From Halalkaliarchaeum desulfuricum (GTDB lineage Archaea > Halobacteriota > Halobacteria > Halobacteriales > Haloferacaceae): a stretch of DNA of 64,000 bases. The stretch is from NCBI RefSeq assembly GCF_002952775.1, contig NZ_CP025066.1, forward strand, positions 1,426,001 to 1,490,000, read 5' to 3'. The notes beneath the pieces were generated by a model. That model searched no databases, was not told where the DNA came from, and saw only the letters and a list, made by a program, of their open reading frames with translations. Made by a program: the position numbers and the translations under genes. This document shows positions 17,301 to 24,373 of the stretch, in pieces. The number at the start of each line of letters is the position of its first letter. Within the stretch, counting starts at the first letter, position 1.

Positions 17301-18932
17301 GATGGCTGGCGGTCGTACCTCGACCGGTTCGAGCCGCCCGAGTGCGTCGCCGAAGACCCGGACCTCCGTCGACAGTACCGCGCAGCGATCGCGGTGCTGA
17401 AAGCCGTCGAGGACAAGACGTTCCCCGGCGCCGGGATCGCGAGTCCGTCCGTGCCGTGGGGCGAGGCGGTCGACGCGACCGAACCCCGCGACTTCGGCTA
17501 CAACTTCGCGTGGGCCCGCGACCTCTATCAGGTGTTCACGGCGCTGCGGGAGATCGGCGACGTCGAAAGCGCCGTCGACTCCCTCGAGTACATCTACGAG
17601 TACCAGCAGCGCGTCAACGGCTTCCTGCCGCAAAACACCTATCTCGACGGCCGGACGCGCTGGGGCGGCGAACAGCTCGACAACATCTCGTTCCCGTCGG
17701 TGATGGCCTATCAGCTCGCAGAGCACCACGGAATCGGCTTCGATGCGGTGAGCTACGACTACGGCAACGTCCGCGGTTCCCTGGAGTACCTGCTTCGCTC
17801 GGGCCCCAGATCGGGCCAGGAGCGGTGGGAGGAGGAGGCCGGCTACTCGCCGTCGACGATCGCCGCCGAGATCGCGGGGCTCGCCTGCGGGGCGACGCTG
17901 GCCGACGGAGAGGGCGAACGCGCCGACGCACTTTCGTACCTGGCCCATGCCGACGACTGGCGCGTCCGCGTCGACGACTGGTGTGCCACCACGGGCACCG
18001 GACGGTTCGAGCCGGCGCCGTACTACGTCCGGATCACTCGCAACGGAAACCCCGACAGCGGCGTCCGCCGCGAACTAGCCAACAACGGGCCGACGCTGGA
18101 CGAGCGAGAGATCGTCGACGCCGGCTTCCTCGAACTCGTCAGGCTGGGGATCCACGATCCCGACGATCCACTGATCGAAAACTCCGTGGCTGTCGTCGAC
18201 GACGCGATCCGGGCGGAGACGCCCCACGGCCCGGCGTGGTACCGGTACAACGGCGACGGCTACGGGGAGATCGGGGAAACCGAACCGGACGAAGGTGCCC
18301 CCTGGGGAACGAACCGGAACGGGAGCGGTCGCCTGTGGCCGATCTTCACGGGCGAGCGCGGCGAGTACGAACTCCAGCGGGGGACCGACGACGGCGATTT
18401 CGATCCCCGGGCGCTGCTCGAGACGATGGCGGGGTTCGGAAACGACGGCCGGATGTTGCCCGAACAGGTGTGGGACCGGGAGTACCCGACCGACTACGGC
18501 TGGGAGTTCGGCGAGGGGACCGGCGCCGCGACGCCCCTGGCCTGGAGCATGGCCGGCTTCGTCAGGTTGGCTCACAGCATCGACGCCGGCGAGCCCGTCG
18601 AGACCCCGCGGTTCCTCGCCGAGCGATACCGCGAGGGCGACGTCCCCGAGGGGCCGTCGCTTTCGATTGCCGATCCGAACGTCGACGTGGACGACGACGG
18701 AACGACCGTCGTCACGGTGTCGGGGGAAACCGACGGCGACGATGTCGTCGTCTGGGCGCCGAGCGAGACGGCCTGGGTTCCGGTCGACGCCGGGGCGTTC
18801 GAAACCTCCCTCGAGGTCGAGCCGGGCGCCGACGAGATCCGCGTGATCGCCGCGAGCGACGCTGCCGAGTTGGTGGACGTCGGAACGACGTTGGCGACGG
18901 TCGTCCTCGGAGACGGACACGAGGACCGATGA
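14343..18932 (+). CDS. Giant protein with two complete GH15 glucosidase modules
   Basis: A 1529-residue cytoplasmic enzyme expected to take glucose from maltodextrin ends. Start: ATG at 14343 (MRKALLEY); a GTG at 14274 would add 23 residues. Module 1 (about 1-690) is a paralogue of the glucoamylase-like protein at 8311: GYGYTWFRD at 331-339, proposed acid Glu464 (VWETEIGRF), base Glu653 (LPEQTF). Module 2 (about 695-1420) resembles bacterial glucodextranase/glucoamylase: beta domain, WARD near 1060, proposed acid Glu1163 (RWEEEAGY), base Glu1374 (LPEQVW). A beta-sandwich-like tail occupies 1440-1525. No signal peptide. The stop overlaps the malQ start by 4 bp. Both catalytic pairs are intact, so it may act on two linkage types or chain lengths. 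Confidence 0.85.
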   Translation: MRKALLEYTREREAEEWYPGERRSTDGLFSGDAGRLVYVDRDGSLRDYSAATLGLHGIERSRLGVRSREGTTWFDGMETTRQAYDGETTVVVTEHDADSYTIHQYDYTLDGSHLTHFEFRGDVPDRARIVAAMRFTPDGQDRSTGLLRHEDVVELFHDAEHDYVTASTGFDRAVGHPPGEFDSLESFDSLWSGAETVTDESTGSETTDGEHREYAREENGVHRPLSDTVLLEVPLSDDGEFLQTTLVSLLVDHRETEREDALARVRAFADHYQTDRQIRNRAISAVDPDVSGVPHREAIRTDLRAISLLTARTGARIKGPEYDPYHVHSGGYGYTWFRDDAAIARRLLALEETFGLDLGDRHADACGFYRRTQLPDGSWPQRVWAHNGSLAPGWANDRVSGEGRTHQPDGTAAVTAFLATYLRTASDIPERAGAIEGTIERAVEALVDDLDDDGLPGNCQGVWETEIGRFTHTAAAFLEAFSAVARAPVDEELAREARRRADGIYEGLDDRWLDEGRYARKPGDDRFDVATLALVGAHREYAALVDGIGAERLDRLRCHVETAIERLRRDGEDGVAGLARYEGDDWRRPPEADEKLWPLAVAWAGEASADLGVLLESAGEGDASATAFERSRELLSLLDPDGPLSGPGGSLPEQTFDDGTPDSAVPFGWAHALRAGTVARLAAADAIGDEAEPTQVTGPAGQSTWTTGETHGVGTACDHDTSDPSRVWFTLTEGALTEPRFPRVDLMNFRTIDFLVVEADPESTYTARTHNETRTDDDAETISRTTEMVGSEGPVYRQTIEEAGRNGHEWELIVEYVADPGSESLLLDVSFTAHDGNGYDVYVVGNAALSGYMRGTAAETVDDGDGYALAASETGAAAEPAIVDTDGEPYRVAAAIASRRQFEWATVDRSGSDALVGLFVDGTVPEPRPETDPGHAVLVGRLGTDVGSLADVVSVGFAEDGDTEAALTEARSALDTGYVSVRDAYLDGWRSYLDRFEPPECVAEDPDLRRQYRAAIAVLKAVEDKTFPGAGIASPSVPWGEAVDATEPRDFGYNFAWARDLYQVFTALREIGDVESAVDSLEYIYEYQQRVNGFLPQNTYLDGRTRWGGEQLDNISFPSVMAYQLAEHHGIGFDAVSYDYGNVRGSLEYLLRSGPRSGQERWEEEAGYSPSTIAAEIAGLACGATLADGEGERADALSYLAHADDWRVRVDDWCATTGTGRFEPAPYYVRITRNGNPDSGVRRELANNGPTLDEREIVDAGFLELVRLGIHDPDDPLIENSVAVVDDAIRAETPHGPAWYRYNGDGYGEIGETEPDEGAPWGTNRNGSGRLWPIFTGERGEYELQRGTDDGDFDPRALLETMAGFGNDGRMLPEQVWDREYPTDYGWEFGEGTGAATPLAWSMAGFVRLAHSIDAGEPVETPRFLAERYREGDVPEGPSLSIADPNVDVDDDGTTVVTVSGETDGDDVVVWAPSETAWVPVDAGAFETSLEVEPGADEIRVIAASDAAELVDVGTTLATVVLGDGHEDR

Positions 18933-20452
18933 CGGACTTCGATCGCCGTTCGGGCGTGTTCTGCCATCCGACCGCGCTTCCCGGCCCCGGCGGGATCGGG
19001 ACGCTCGGCGAGCCCGCTCGCGGGTTTCTCGACCGGATCACGGAGGCCGGCCAGTCGCTGTGGCAGTTGTGTCCCCTCGGGCCGACCGTCGGGATCCACG
19101 GTAACTCGCCGTACCAGACGTGTTCGGCGTTCGCGATCGATCCGCTGTTGATCGACCTCGAGGATCTGATCGAACGGGGTTTGCTCTCCGGGAACCGCGT
19201 CGAAACCGAACGCGACGATGCCCGGCTGTCCGACGACCGCGTGGACTACGACGCGGTCCGGAAGTACAAACGACCCCTGCTCCGGGAGGCGCACCGGAAC
19301 TACCGGGACCGACGGCCGACCGACCTCGTCGAGAGTATCGAGGCGTTCGAATCGCGGGCGGAGTGGCTCGACGACTACGCGCTGTACCGCGCCCTGAAAA
19401 GGCGGTTCGACGAGCGTTCCTGGACCGACTGGCCGGAGGAGTTCCGACTGCGGGAACCCGACGCGCTCGAACGTGCCCGCGAGGAGCTTGCAAACGAAAT
19501 CAGCTATCGAGTCTTCCTGCAGGCGGTCGCCCACGACCAGTGGTATCGACTCCACGAGTACGCCACGGACCGCGGGATCGACGTCGTCGGCGACGTGCCG
19601 ATCTACGTCGCGCTCGACAGCGCGGACGTGTGGGCAAACAGGGAGCTGTTCGAACTCGACGCCGACGGGGAACCCGCCGTCGTCGCCGGCGTGCCCCCCG
19701 GAGACGACGACGACGGCCAGAAGTGGGGAAATCCGGTGTACGACTGGGACGCGCTGGCGGCGACCGGCTACGAGTGGTGGGTCGACCGGATGGCCTGGAC
19801 CCTCGATCTCGTCGACCTCGTCCGCCTCGATCACTTCCGTGGATTCGAGAGTTTCTGGGCGGTTCCCGTCGACGCTCCCGCACGCGAGGGGGAGTGGCGA
19901 CCGGGGCCCGGCCGCGACCTGTTCGAGACGATCGAGCGGGCGGTCGAAACGGTCTCGGAGGGGCTGCCGGCGATCGCCGAGAACCTGGGTCACGTCACCG
20001 ACGAGGTGGAAACGCTCCGCCGGGAACTCGGCGCTCCGGGGATGAACGTCATGCAGTACGCCGACTGGTGTACCGAGGATCACGGCTACCAGCCCCACAC
20101 CTACGCCGCAGACAGCGTGGCGTATCCGTCGACACACGACACCGACACCGTCTGCGGCTACTACGAGGCGCTGGGGGAGGATCAACGCGACTGTCTCCAC
20201 TACTACATGGGGACTGACGGGAGCGAGATCCACTGGGAGTTCATCGAGGCGGCGTGGGGGAGCGATTCCGTGTTCGCGGTTGCGCCGCTTCCGGATCTGT
20301 TCGGACTGGGAAGCGAGGCTCGGTTCAACACGCCCGGTACCGCCGACGGGAACTGGGAGTGGCGGTGTCCTGCGGCACTTATAACAGCGGAGTTCCCCAC
20401 CGAGCGGCTCCGGGCGGTGACCGACGGAACCGACAGGGTAACACTGAACTGA
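18929..20452 (+). CDS. malQ: 4-alpha-glucanotransferase (amylomaltase)
   Basis: Transfers maltodextrin segments between chains and releases glucose; GH77. The ATG at 18929 overlaps the stop of the double-GH15 gene (ATGA), so the two are translationally coupled. Of 507 residues, the N-terminus RRSGVFCHPTALPGPGGIGTLG is diagnostic of MalQ. Nucleophile Asp301 (VRLDHFRGF), acid/base Glu351 (AENLGHVT) and Asp404 (STHDTD) are all present. With the GH15 modules it lets the cell use short maltose and maltotriose that glucosidases handle poorly. The reverse-strand and upstream extensions of this frame are not coding. Confidence 0.95.
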   Translation: MTDFDRRSGVFCHPTALPGPGGIGTLGEPARGFLDRITEAGQSLWQLCPLGPTVGIHGNSPYQTCSAFAIDPLLIDLEDLIERGLLSGNRVETERDDARLSDDRVDYDAVRKYKRPLLREAHRNYRDRRPTDLVESIEAFESRAEWLDDYALYRALKRRFDERSWTDWPEEFRLREPDALERAREELANEISYRVFLQAVAHDQWYRLHEYATDRGIDVVGDVPIYVALDSADVWANRELFELDADGEPAVVAGVPPGDDDDGQKWGNPVYDWDALAATGYEWWVDRMAWTLDLVDLVRLDHFRGFESFWAVPVDAPAREGEWRPGPGRDLFETIERAVETVSEGLPAIAENLGHVTDEVETLRRELGAPGMNVMQYADWCTEDHGYQPHTYAADSVAYPSTHDTDTVCGYYEALGEDQRDCLHYYMGTDGSEIHWEFIEAAWGSDSVFAVAPLPDLFGLGSEARFNTPGTADGNWEWRCPAALITAEFPTERLRAVTDGTDRVTLN

Positions 20453-20471
20453 TACTACCGGGTGTCGCGAG

Positions 20472-20918
20472 TCACTCGTACTCGCGCTTGAAGCTGAGGA
20501 ACTCCGCCTTGTGCGCCTGCTCGTCGGCGAGCAGTTCGACGGCGAGATCCTCGGTCACGTAGTCGTCGGCCTCCGCGGCGGCCTCGACGAGCGCCTCGTA
20601 GGTCTCGATCGCGTCGCTTTCGGCCCCGATGACACCCTCGATGACCGAGAGGACGTCGGCGGTGTCTTCGGGAGGTTGAAGCGACTCCTGGGAGGGGGTG
20701 AACTCCATCGACGCCGGGGGACGCTCGTCGTAGTAGCGCAGCCGGTAGCCGAGTTCCTGGGCGTGGCCGAGCTCCTCCTCGATGTCCTCCTTCAGCGACT
20801 CCGCGACCTCCTCGCCGCGGATCGTCTCGAGCAGAATCGCGTTCGCGGTGTAGTTCATGACCGTCTCCATTTCGTCGACGTACGCCTGCTTGAGCAGGGC
20901 GATGACTTCGTCCGACAT
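20472..20918 (-). CDS. Ferritin-like / rubrerythrin-like helical protein
   Basis: A 148-residue protein starting at the ATG at 20918 (MSDEVIALLK); a longer frame upstream runs through tandem repeats and is not believable. It shows four long helices with spaced Glu and His (EMETVMNYTAN, EEELGHAQELGYRL, ESDAIETYEALVEAA, ADEQAHKAEF), the pattern of the di-iron ferritin-like superfamily. Likely roles are iron binding or oxidative-stress protection, inferred from fold only. Convergent with malQ over a 19-bp gap. Similar DPS or bacterioferritin-like families cannot be separated without a profile search. Confidence 0.7.
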   Translation of the reverse strand: MSDEVIALLKQAYVDEMETVMNYTANAILLETIRGEEVAESLKEDIEEELGHAQELGYRLRYYDERPPASMEFTPSQESLQPPEDTADVLSVIEGVIGAESDAIETYEALVEAAAEADDYVTEDLAVELLADEQAHKAEFLSFKREYE

Positions 20919-21166
20919 TACGCCGAAACCTTGGGCCTGTAGCCTGAAAGTAGTACGTATTTCGCTGTTCGAACCCACGAACGGTTTCAACGGCCCGAAT
21001 CCAATCGACGATGAGTCCGGATCCAATCGACGATGAGTCCGGATCCAATCGACGATGAGTCCGGATCCAATCGACGATGAGTCCGGATCCGATTGGCGGT
21101 AAACTGCCCCGGAGTTTCCCGTGGATCCATGGCTCTCCAGCACGAAGAAACGAACAGTCAACAACC
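20919..21166. other. Divergent intergenic region with tandem repeats
   Basis: Separates the ferritin-like gene (minus) from a saccharopine-dehydrogenase-like gene (plus). It contains the 22-bp array at 21000-21096. I see no RNA gene or further open frame that looks real. Confidence 0.6.
21000..21096. repeat. Four perfect 22-bp tandem repeats plus a partial fifth
   Basis: Unit TCCAATCGACGATGAGTCCGGA at 21000-21021, 21022-21043, 21044-21065 and 21066-21087 with no mismatch, then TCCGATTGG at 21088-21096. Each unit holds a GGATCC junction and an ATGAG. The array sits between two divergent genes, 80 bp before the ferritin-like start on one side and 71 bp before the other gene's start. Perfect identity means recent expansion or ongoing slippage. 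Confidence 0.95.
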
Positions 21167-22297
21167 GTGACACTACTGATATACGGAGCCTACGGATACA
21201 CGGGCGAACTCGTCTCCGAGGAAGCAGTCGGCCGGGGGATCGACGTCGTGGTCGCCGGGCGCGACGAGCGGAAGGTCGCCGAACTCGCCGATCGACTGGG
21301 GTGTGAGGGTCGCTCGTTCGGTCTCGGGAACGGAACGGGAGCCGATCGCACCGCAGTCGACGACGTCGCCGAAAACATCGGGGATGCCGACGCCGTCCTG
21401 AACTGCGCCGGGCCGTTCGTCGACACCTACCGACCGCTCGTCGAGGCGTGTCTCGGGACGGAAACGCATTACCTCGACGTCACCGGGGAACTCCCGGTTT
21501 TCGAGGCGATCGCCGCCCGGAACGCCGAGGCGAAGGATGCAGGCGTGTGTCTGCTCCCCGGGGTCGGGTTCGACGTCGTGCCGACCGATTGTCTGGCCGC
21601 TCACCTGCACGATCGGCTTCCTGCAGCGACGCGGCTCCGCCTCGGCTTCGATCCGTCGGGAACCATCTCGCGGGGCACGCTTGCGACGGCGATCGAACAG
21701 TTCGAGGCGGGTGGAAAACGCCGGCACGACGGCGAAATCGTCGATGTACCGGTCGGCGAAGGGGACCGACGTATCGACTTCGGCCGCGGGGAGCGCAACG
21801 CGGTGCTGGTTCCGATGGGCGACCTCTCGACGGCGTACCGGTCGACCGGGATCGGGACGATCGACGTGTACCTGGCGCTGCCGAAGCCCGCCGCGATCGC
21901 CCTCCGAGCCGGACGGTTCCTGTCCCCGCTACTCGCTGTGGAGCCGGTGAAACGGGGGCTCCAGCGGCTGGTGCGGGCGACGGTCACCGGCCCGTCGGAA
22001 CAAAAGCGGGAGGAGGGCACCTGTTACGTCTGGGGGGAGGCATCGGACGGCGACCGGACCGTCACCTCCCGGCTGCAGACCCCCGAGACGTACGCACTGA
22101 CCGTCGACGCGGCGACGACTGCGGCTCAGCGAGTGCTCGGTACCGGCGACGGCGATCCCGTCGGCGGCGATCCCGGTGGCGGCGATCCCGTCGGCAGTGG
22201 GAACGGGCCGTCTGCCGGCTTTCAGACGCCGGCGTCGGCGTTCGGCTCCGAGTTCGTCCTCGAACTGGACGGCGTCGAGGGGTTCTTCGACGAGTGA
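21167..22297 (+). CDS. Saccharopine dehydrogenase-like NAD(P)-binding oxidoreductase
   Basis: A 376-residue protein of the saccharopine dehydrogenase / trans-acting enoyl reductase group. The start chosen is GTG at 21167 (MTLLIYGAYGYTGEL), because the Rossmann motif GAYGYTG must lie at the N-terminus; an ATG at 21077 would add a tail encoded by the tandem repeats. Later motifs: NCAGPF, LDVTGE and LLPGVGFDVVPTDC. Near residues 330-342 three 15-bp copies encode GDPVG/GDPGG repeats (22150-22200). The true substrate is unknown; in other organisms relatives act on lysine-pathway or lipid intermediates. The stop abuts, with no spare base, the stop of the convergent SDR gene. Confidence 0.75.
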   Translation: MTLLIYGAYGYTGELVSEEAVGRGIDVVVAGRDERKVAELADRLGCEGRSFGLGNGTGADRTAVDDVAENIGDADAVLNCAGPFVDTYRPLVEACLGTETHYLDVTGELPVFEAIAARNAEAKDAGVCLLPGVGFDVVPTDCLAAHLHDRLPAATRLRLGFDPSGTISRGTLATAIEQFEAGGKRRHDGEIVDVPVGEGDRRIDFGRGERNAVLVPMGDLSTAYRSTGIGTIDVYLALPKPAAIALRAGRFLSPLLAVEPVKRGLQRLVRATVTGPSEQKREEGTCYVWGEASDGDRTVTSRLQTPETYALTVDAATTAAQRVLGTGDGDPVGGDPGGGDPVGSGNGPSAGFQTPASAFGSEFVLELDGVEGFFDE

Positions 22298-23041
22298 TCA
22301 GAAGAATCCGAGCTTGTCTCGACGGTACACGTCGATTTCGCTCAGCGTCGAACCGTCCTGCCGGACTGCAAATCCGATCGCCTCGGCCACCTCTTCGGGC
22401 TCGGTGACCTCCCCCGGTTCGAACCGCTCTTCGAACGGCTCCCCCTCCTCGCTCCCGAACTCCGTTCTGACTTCCGAGGGATTGACCACCGTGACGGCGA
22501 CGCCTTCCGGGCCGACGCTGGCCTCGACGGACAGTGCGAACCCCCGAACGGCCCACTTCGTCGCCGCGTAGACGGGATTGAACGGGCGGGGATACTGTCC
22601 CGCGAAGCTCCCGACGAAGACGAGATGTCCGTCACGCTCGATCAGGGACGGGAGCGCGGCCCGCGTCGCGAAGAAGACGCCGTCGACGTTGGTCTCCATC
22701 ATCGTCCGGTACTCGTCGGTCTCGAGATCCGTCACGTCGCTCCCGCGTGCAGTCCCGGCGTTGTTGACGAGGACGTCGACGCCGCCGAACGTCTCGACGG
22801 TCTCCTCGACCAGCGACTCGACCTCTCGCTCTTCGGTCACGTCGGTCGGTACAGCGACGGCGGTGGTGTCGTGGGCGGATTCGAGTTCGTCGGCCAGATC
22901 CTCCAGGCGCCGTTCGCGGCGGGCCGCCAGGACGACGGCTGCCCCGTCCGCCGCGAGGACACGAGCGGTCTGTTCACCGATTCCGGCGCTGGCACCCGTG
23001 ACGATAGCAGTCGTTCCCTCGAGGGGTTGCTCTCCCGTCAT
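22298..23041 (-). CDS. Short-chain dehydrogenase/reductase (SDR), classical
   Basis: NAD(P)-dependent alcohol/ketone oxidoreductase of 247 residues starting at MTGEQPLEG (23041). It has the cofactor glycine motif TGASAGIG, NNAG, the active-site Ser in FVGSFAG and YxxxK as YAATK, so it should be catalytically competent. A longer frame to 23113 lacks typical SDR sequence. A minus-strand TATA-like TTTTAT lies only 10-17 nt before the ATG, so the start may be slightly downstream or the promoter elsewhere. Substrate unknown. Confidence 0.85.
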   Translation of the reverse strand: MTGEQPLEGTTAIVTGASAGIGEQTARVLAADGAAVVLAARRERRLEDLADELESAHDTTAVAVPTDVTEEREVESLVEETVETFGGVDVLVNNAGTARGSDVTDLETDEYRTMMETNVDGVFFATRAALPSLIERDGHLVFVGSFAGQYPRPFNPVYAATKWAVRGFALSVEASVGPEGVAVTVVNPSEVRTEFGSEEGEPFEERFEPGEVTEPEEVAEAIGFAVRQDGSTLSEIDVYRRDKLGFF

Positions 23042-23129
23042 ACGGTACGATAAAATCCCATCCGTGATGGGCGTTATCCCGAACGTGTCATTCACCCGAC
23101 ATCCTACGCTCACCGACCGAGTCTGCCAG

Positions 23130-23840
23130 TCAGACCGAGTCCGTCAGGCCGCCGTCGACCCGGAGGTTCTGGCCGGTCAGATAGCTCGCCGCCGGCGAGC
23201 AGAGAAACGCCACGACGTCAGCGATCTCGTCGGTACCGGCGGGACGACCCATCGGGATCTTCGCGCGGGTCTCCTCGTCGACCTCGTAGCTGTCGACGAA
23301 TCCCGGGAGCACAGAGTTCATCCGGATCCCGTCTTCAGCGTGCTGGTCGGCGTACAGTTTGGTGAAGCTTCCCAGGCCAGCACGGAGCACCGACGACACC
23401 GGGAAGTCGGGAGAGGGTTCGAACGCCGAGAAGGTCGAGATGTTGACGATCGATCCCCCGCCGGCCTCGCGCATTGTCGGCGTGACGAGCCGGGCCATTC
23501 GGACCACGTTCAACAACACGAGATCCAGTCCCTCGTGCCACGCCTCGTCGTCGATCTCCAGGAGCGGTCCGGTCGCCGGGTGGCCGGTGTTGTTCACCAC
23601 CGCGTCGATCCGACCGTACCGGTCGGTGGCGGCCTCCACCAGCGCGGCCAGGTCATCGGGCGCCGTCACTGACCCCTCGAACCCGACGCCGCCGAGTTCC
23701 TCGGCGACGTCGACTGCCGCGCCGGATTTCGACAGCAGTACCGGAATGTACCCCTCGTCGGCCAGTTTCCGTGCACACGCCGCGCCGATCCCGCGTCCGG
23801 CCGCCGTCACGACGGCGACGCGGTCGTCAGTGCTGGTCAT
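23130..23840 (-). CDS. SDR-family protein with altered catalytic residues
   Basis: A 236-residue SDR starting at [11 protein letters not shown] (23840). Cofactor motif TAAGRGIG and NNTG are present, as is the active-site region NISTFSAF. In place of YxxxK, the aligned segment reads SSVLRAGL, so Tyr is replaced by Ser and Lys by Arg. A known SDR subgroup has comparable substitutions, so this is probably a real subfamily trait and not decay. The C-terminal VDGGLTDSV closes the fold. The open frame continues upstream without a stop into a frameshifted gene remnant (23841-24220). Function unknown. Confidence 0.75.
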   Translation of the reverse strand: MTSTDDRVAVVTAAGRGIGAACARKLADEGYIPVLLSKSGAAVDVAEELGGVGFEGSVTAPDDLAALVEAATDRYGRIDAVVNNTGHPATGPLLEIDDEAWHEGLDLVLLNVVRMARLVTPTMREAGGGSIVNISTFSAFEPSPDFPVSSVLRAGLGSFTKLYADQHAEDGIRMNSVLPGFVDSYEVDEETRAKIPMGRPAGTDEIADVVAFLCSPAASYLTGQNLRVDGGLTDSV

Positions 23841-24220
23841 ACTGGCGCGTCGACGGCGGCAGACAAAAAGCGGGTGGTCCCGACCGTTCCGGCTACTCGC
23901 GTCGACGAGATCAGTTGGCGTCACCGTCGCAGGCTGGCCTTCCATGTTGGCGACGAACAGCACGTCCTCGCCCCCGTCCGGTGCGCGCCGCCGGCCGTAA
24001 TAAAGGACCGTCCCGTCGGCGGGACACCCGCCTCGAGGAGCTGTGGCGTCCAGAAGCCGAATTCGGCGTGGTCGTCCCGCCAGTGAGCGCCCAGCCTCGG
24101 GACGATCGTCTTCGCCGCCTCGAACGGCTCGTCTTCGCCGTCGAGCGCGTCGAGACACCGCCCGCACAATCGGGTTGTTTCGGCCTCCAGCAGCGCGGCC
24201 GGTGAGGGGTCCGCATCCAT
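23841..24220 (-). pseudogene. Frameshifted small gene upstream of the SDR
   Basis: From an ATG at 24220 the sequence reads as a plausible acidic protein ([14 protein letters not shown] through [12 protein letters not shown]) for about 66 codons, with a CGRC motif. Around 24020-24032 protein-like sequence jumps to another frame, which reads [16 protein letters not shown] and [15 protein letters not shown]. The first frame ends at a stop at 23921, and the second runs in frame into the SDR. So one base was probably lost or gained in the CCCGTCGGCGGG run. The ANMEGQP phrase is reminiscent of C-terminal beta domains of amylase-type enzymes, a weak similarity. A mobile element begins 16 bp upstream and has replaced any promoter. 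Confidence 0.5.
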
Positions 24221-24342
24221 AGTTTACGGAAGATTCGAGGCGAAAGCCTCGTGCTTCACCGCGGGGATGAAGCCGTCACCTGAAGCGGGATCCACGCCCG
24301 GATCCGTGGGAGGATATTCCACGGAGAGGAGTCATCCGCAAC

Positions 24343-24349
24343 TATTATG
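24343..24349 (+). promoter_or_regulatory. TATA box of tnpB
   Basis: TATTATG lies 25-31 nt before the tnpB ATG, the spacing of a leaderless haloarchaeal transcript. Confidence 0.5.
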
Positions 24350-24373
24350 TAAGAAACCATACGACGCTTACAT

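Noticed and set aside
16013-18928. A long in-frame extension upstream of malQ
   Set aside because: Extremely arginine-rich, antithetic to haloarchaeal protein composition, and overlapping the GH15 fusion in another frame.
18572-20233. 553-codon minus-strand frame opposite malQ
   Set aside because: Antisense shadow; MalQ catalytic motifs are on the plus strand.
21000-21096. CRISPR or integron-like repeat
   Set aside because: Head-to-tail perfect 22-bp units with no spacers; simple tandem repeat.
20472-21173. Longer N-terminus for the ferritin-like protein
   Set aside because: The extension would be encoded by the 22-bp tandem repeats.
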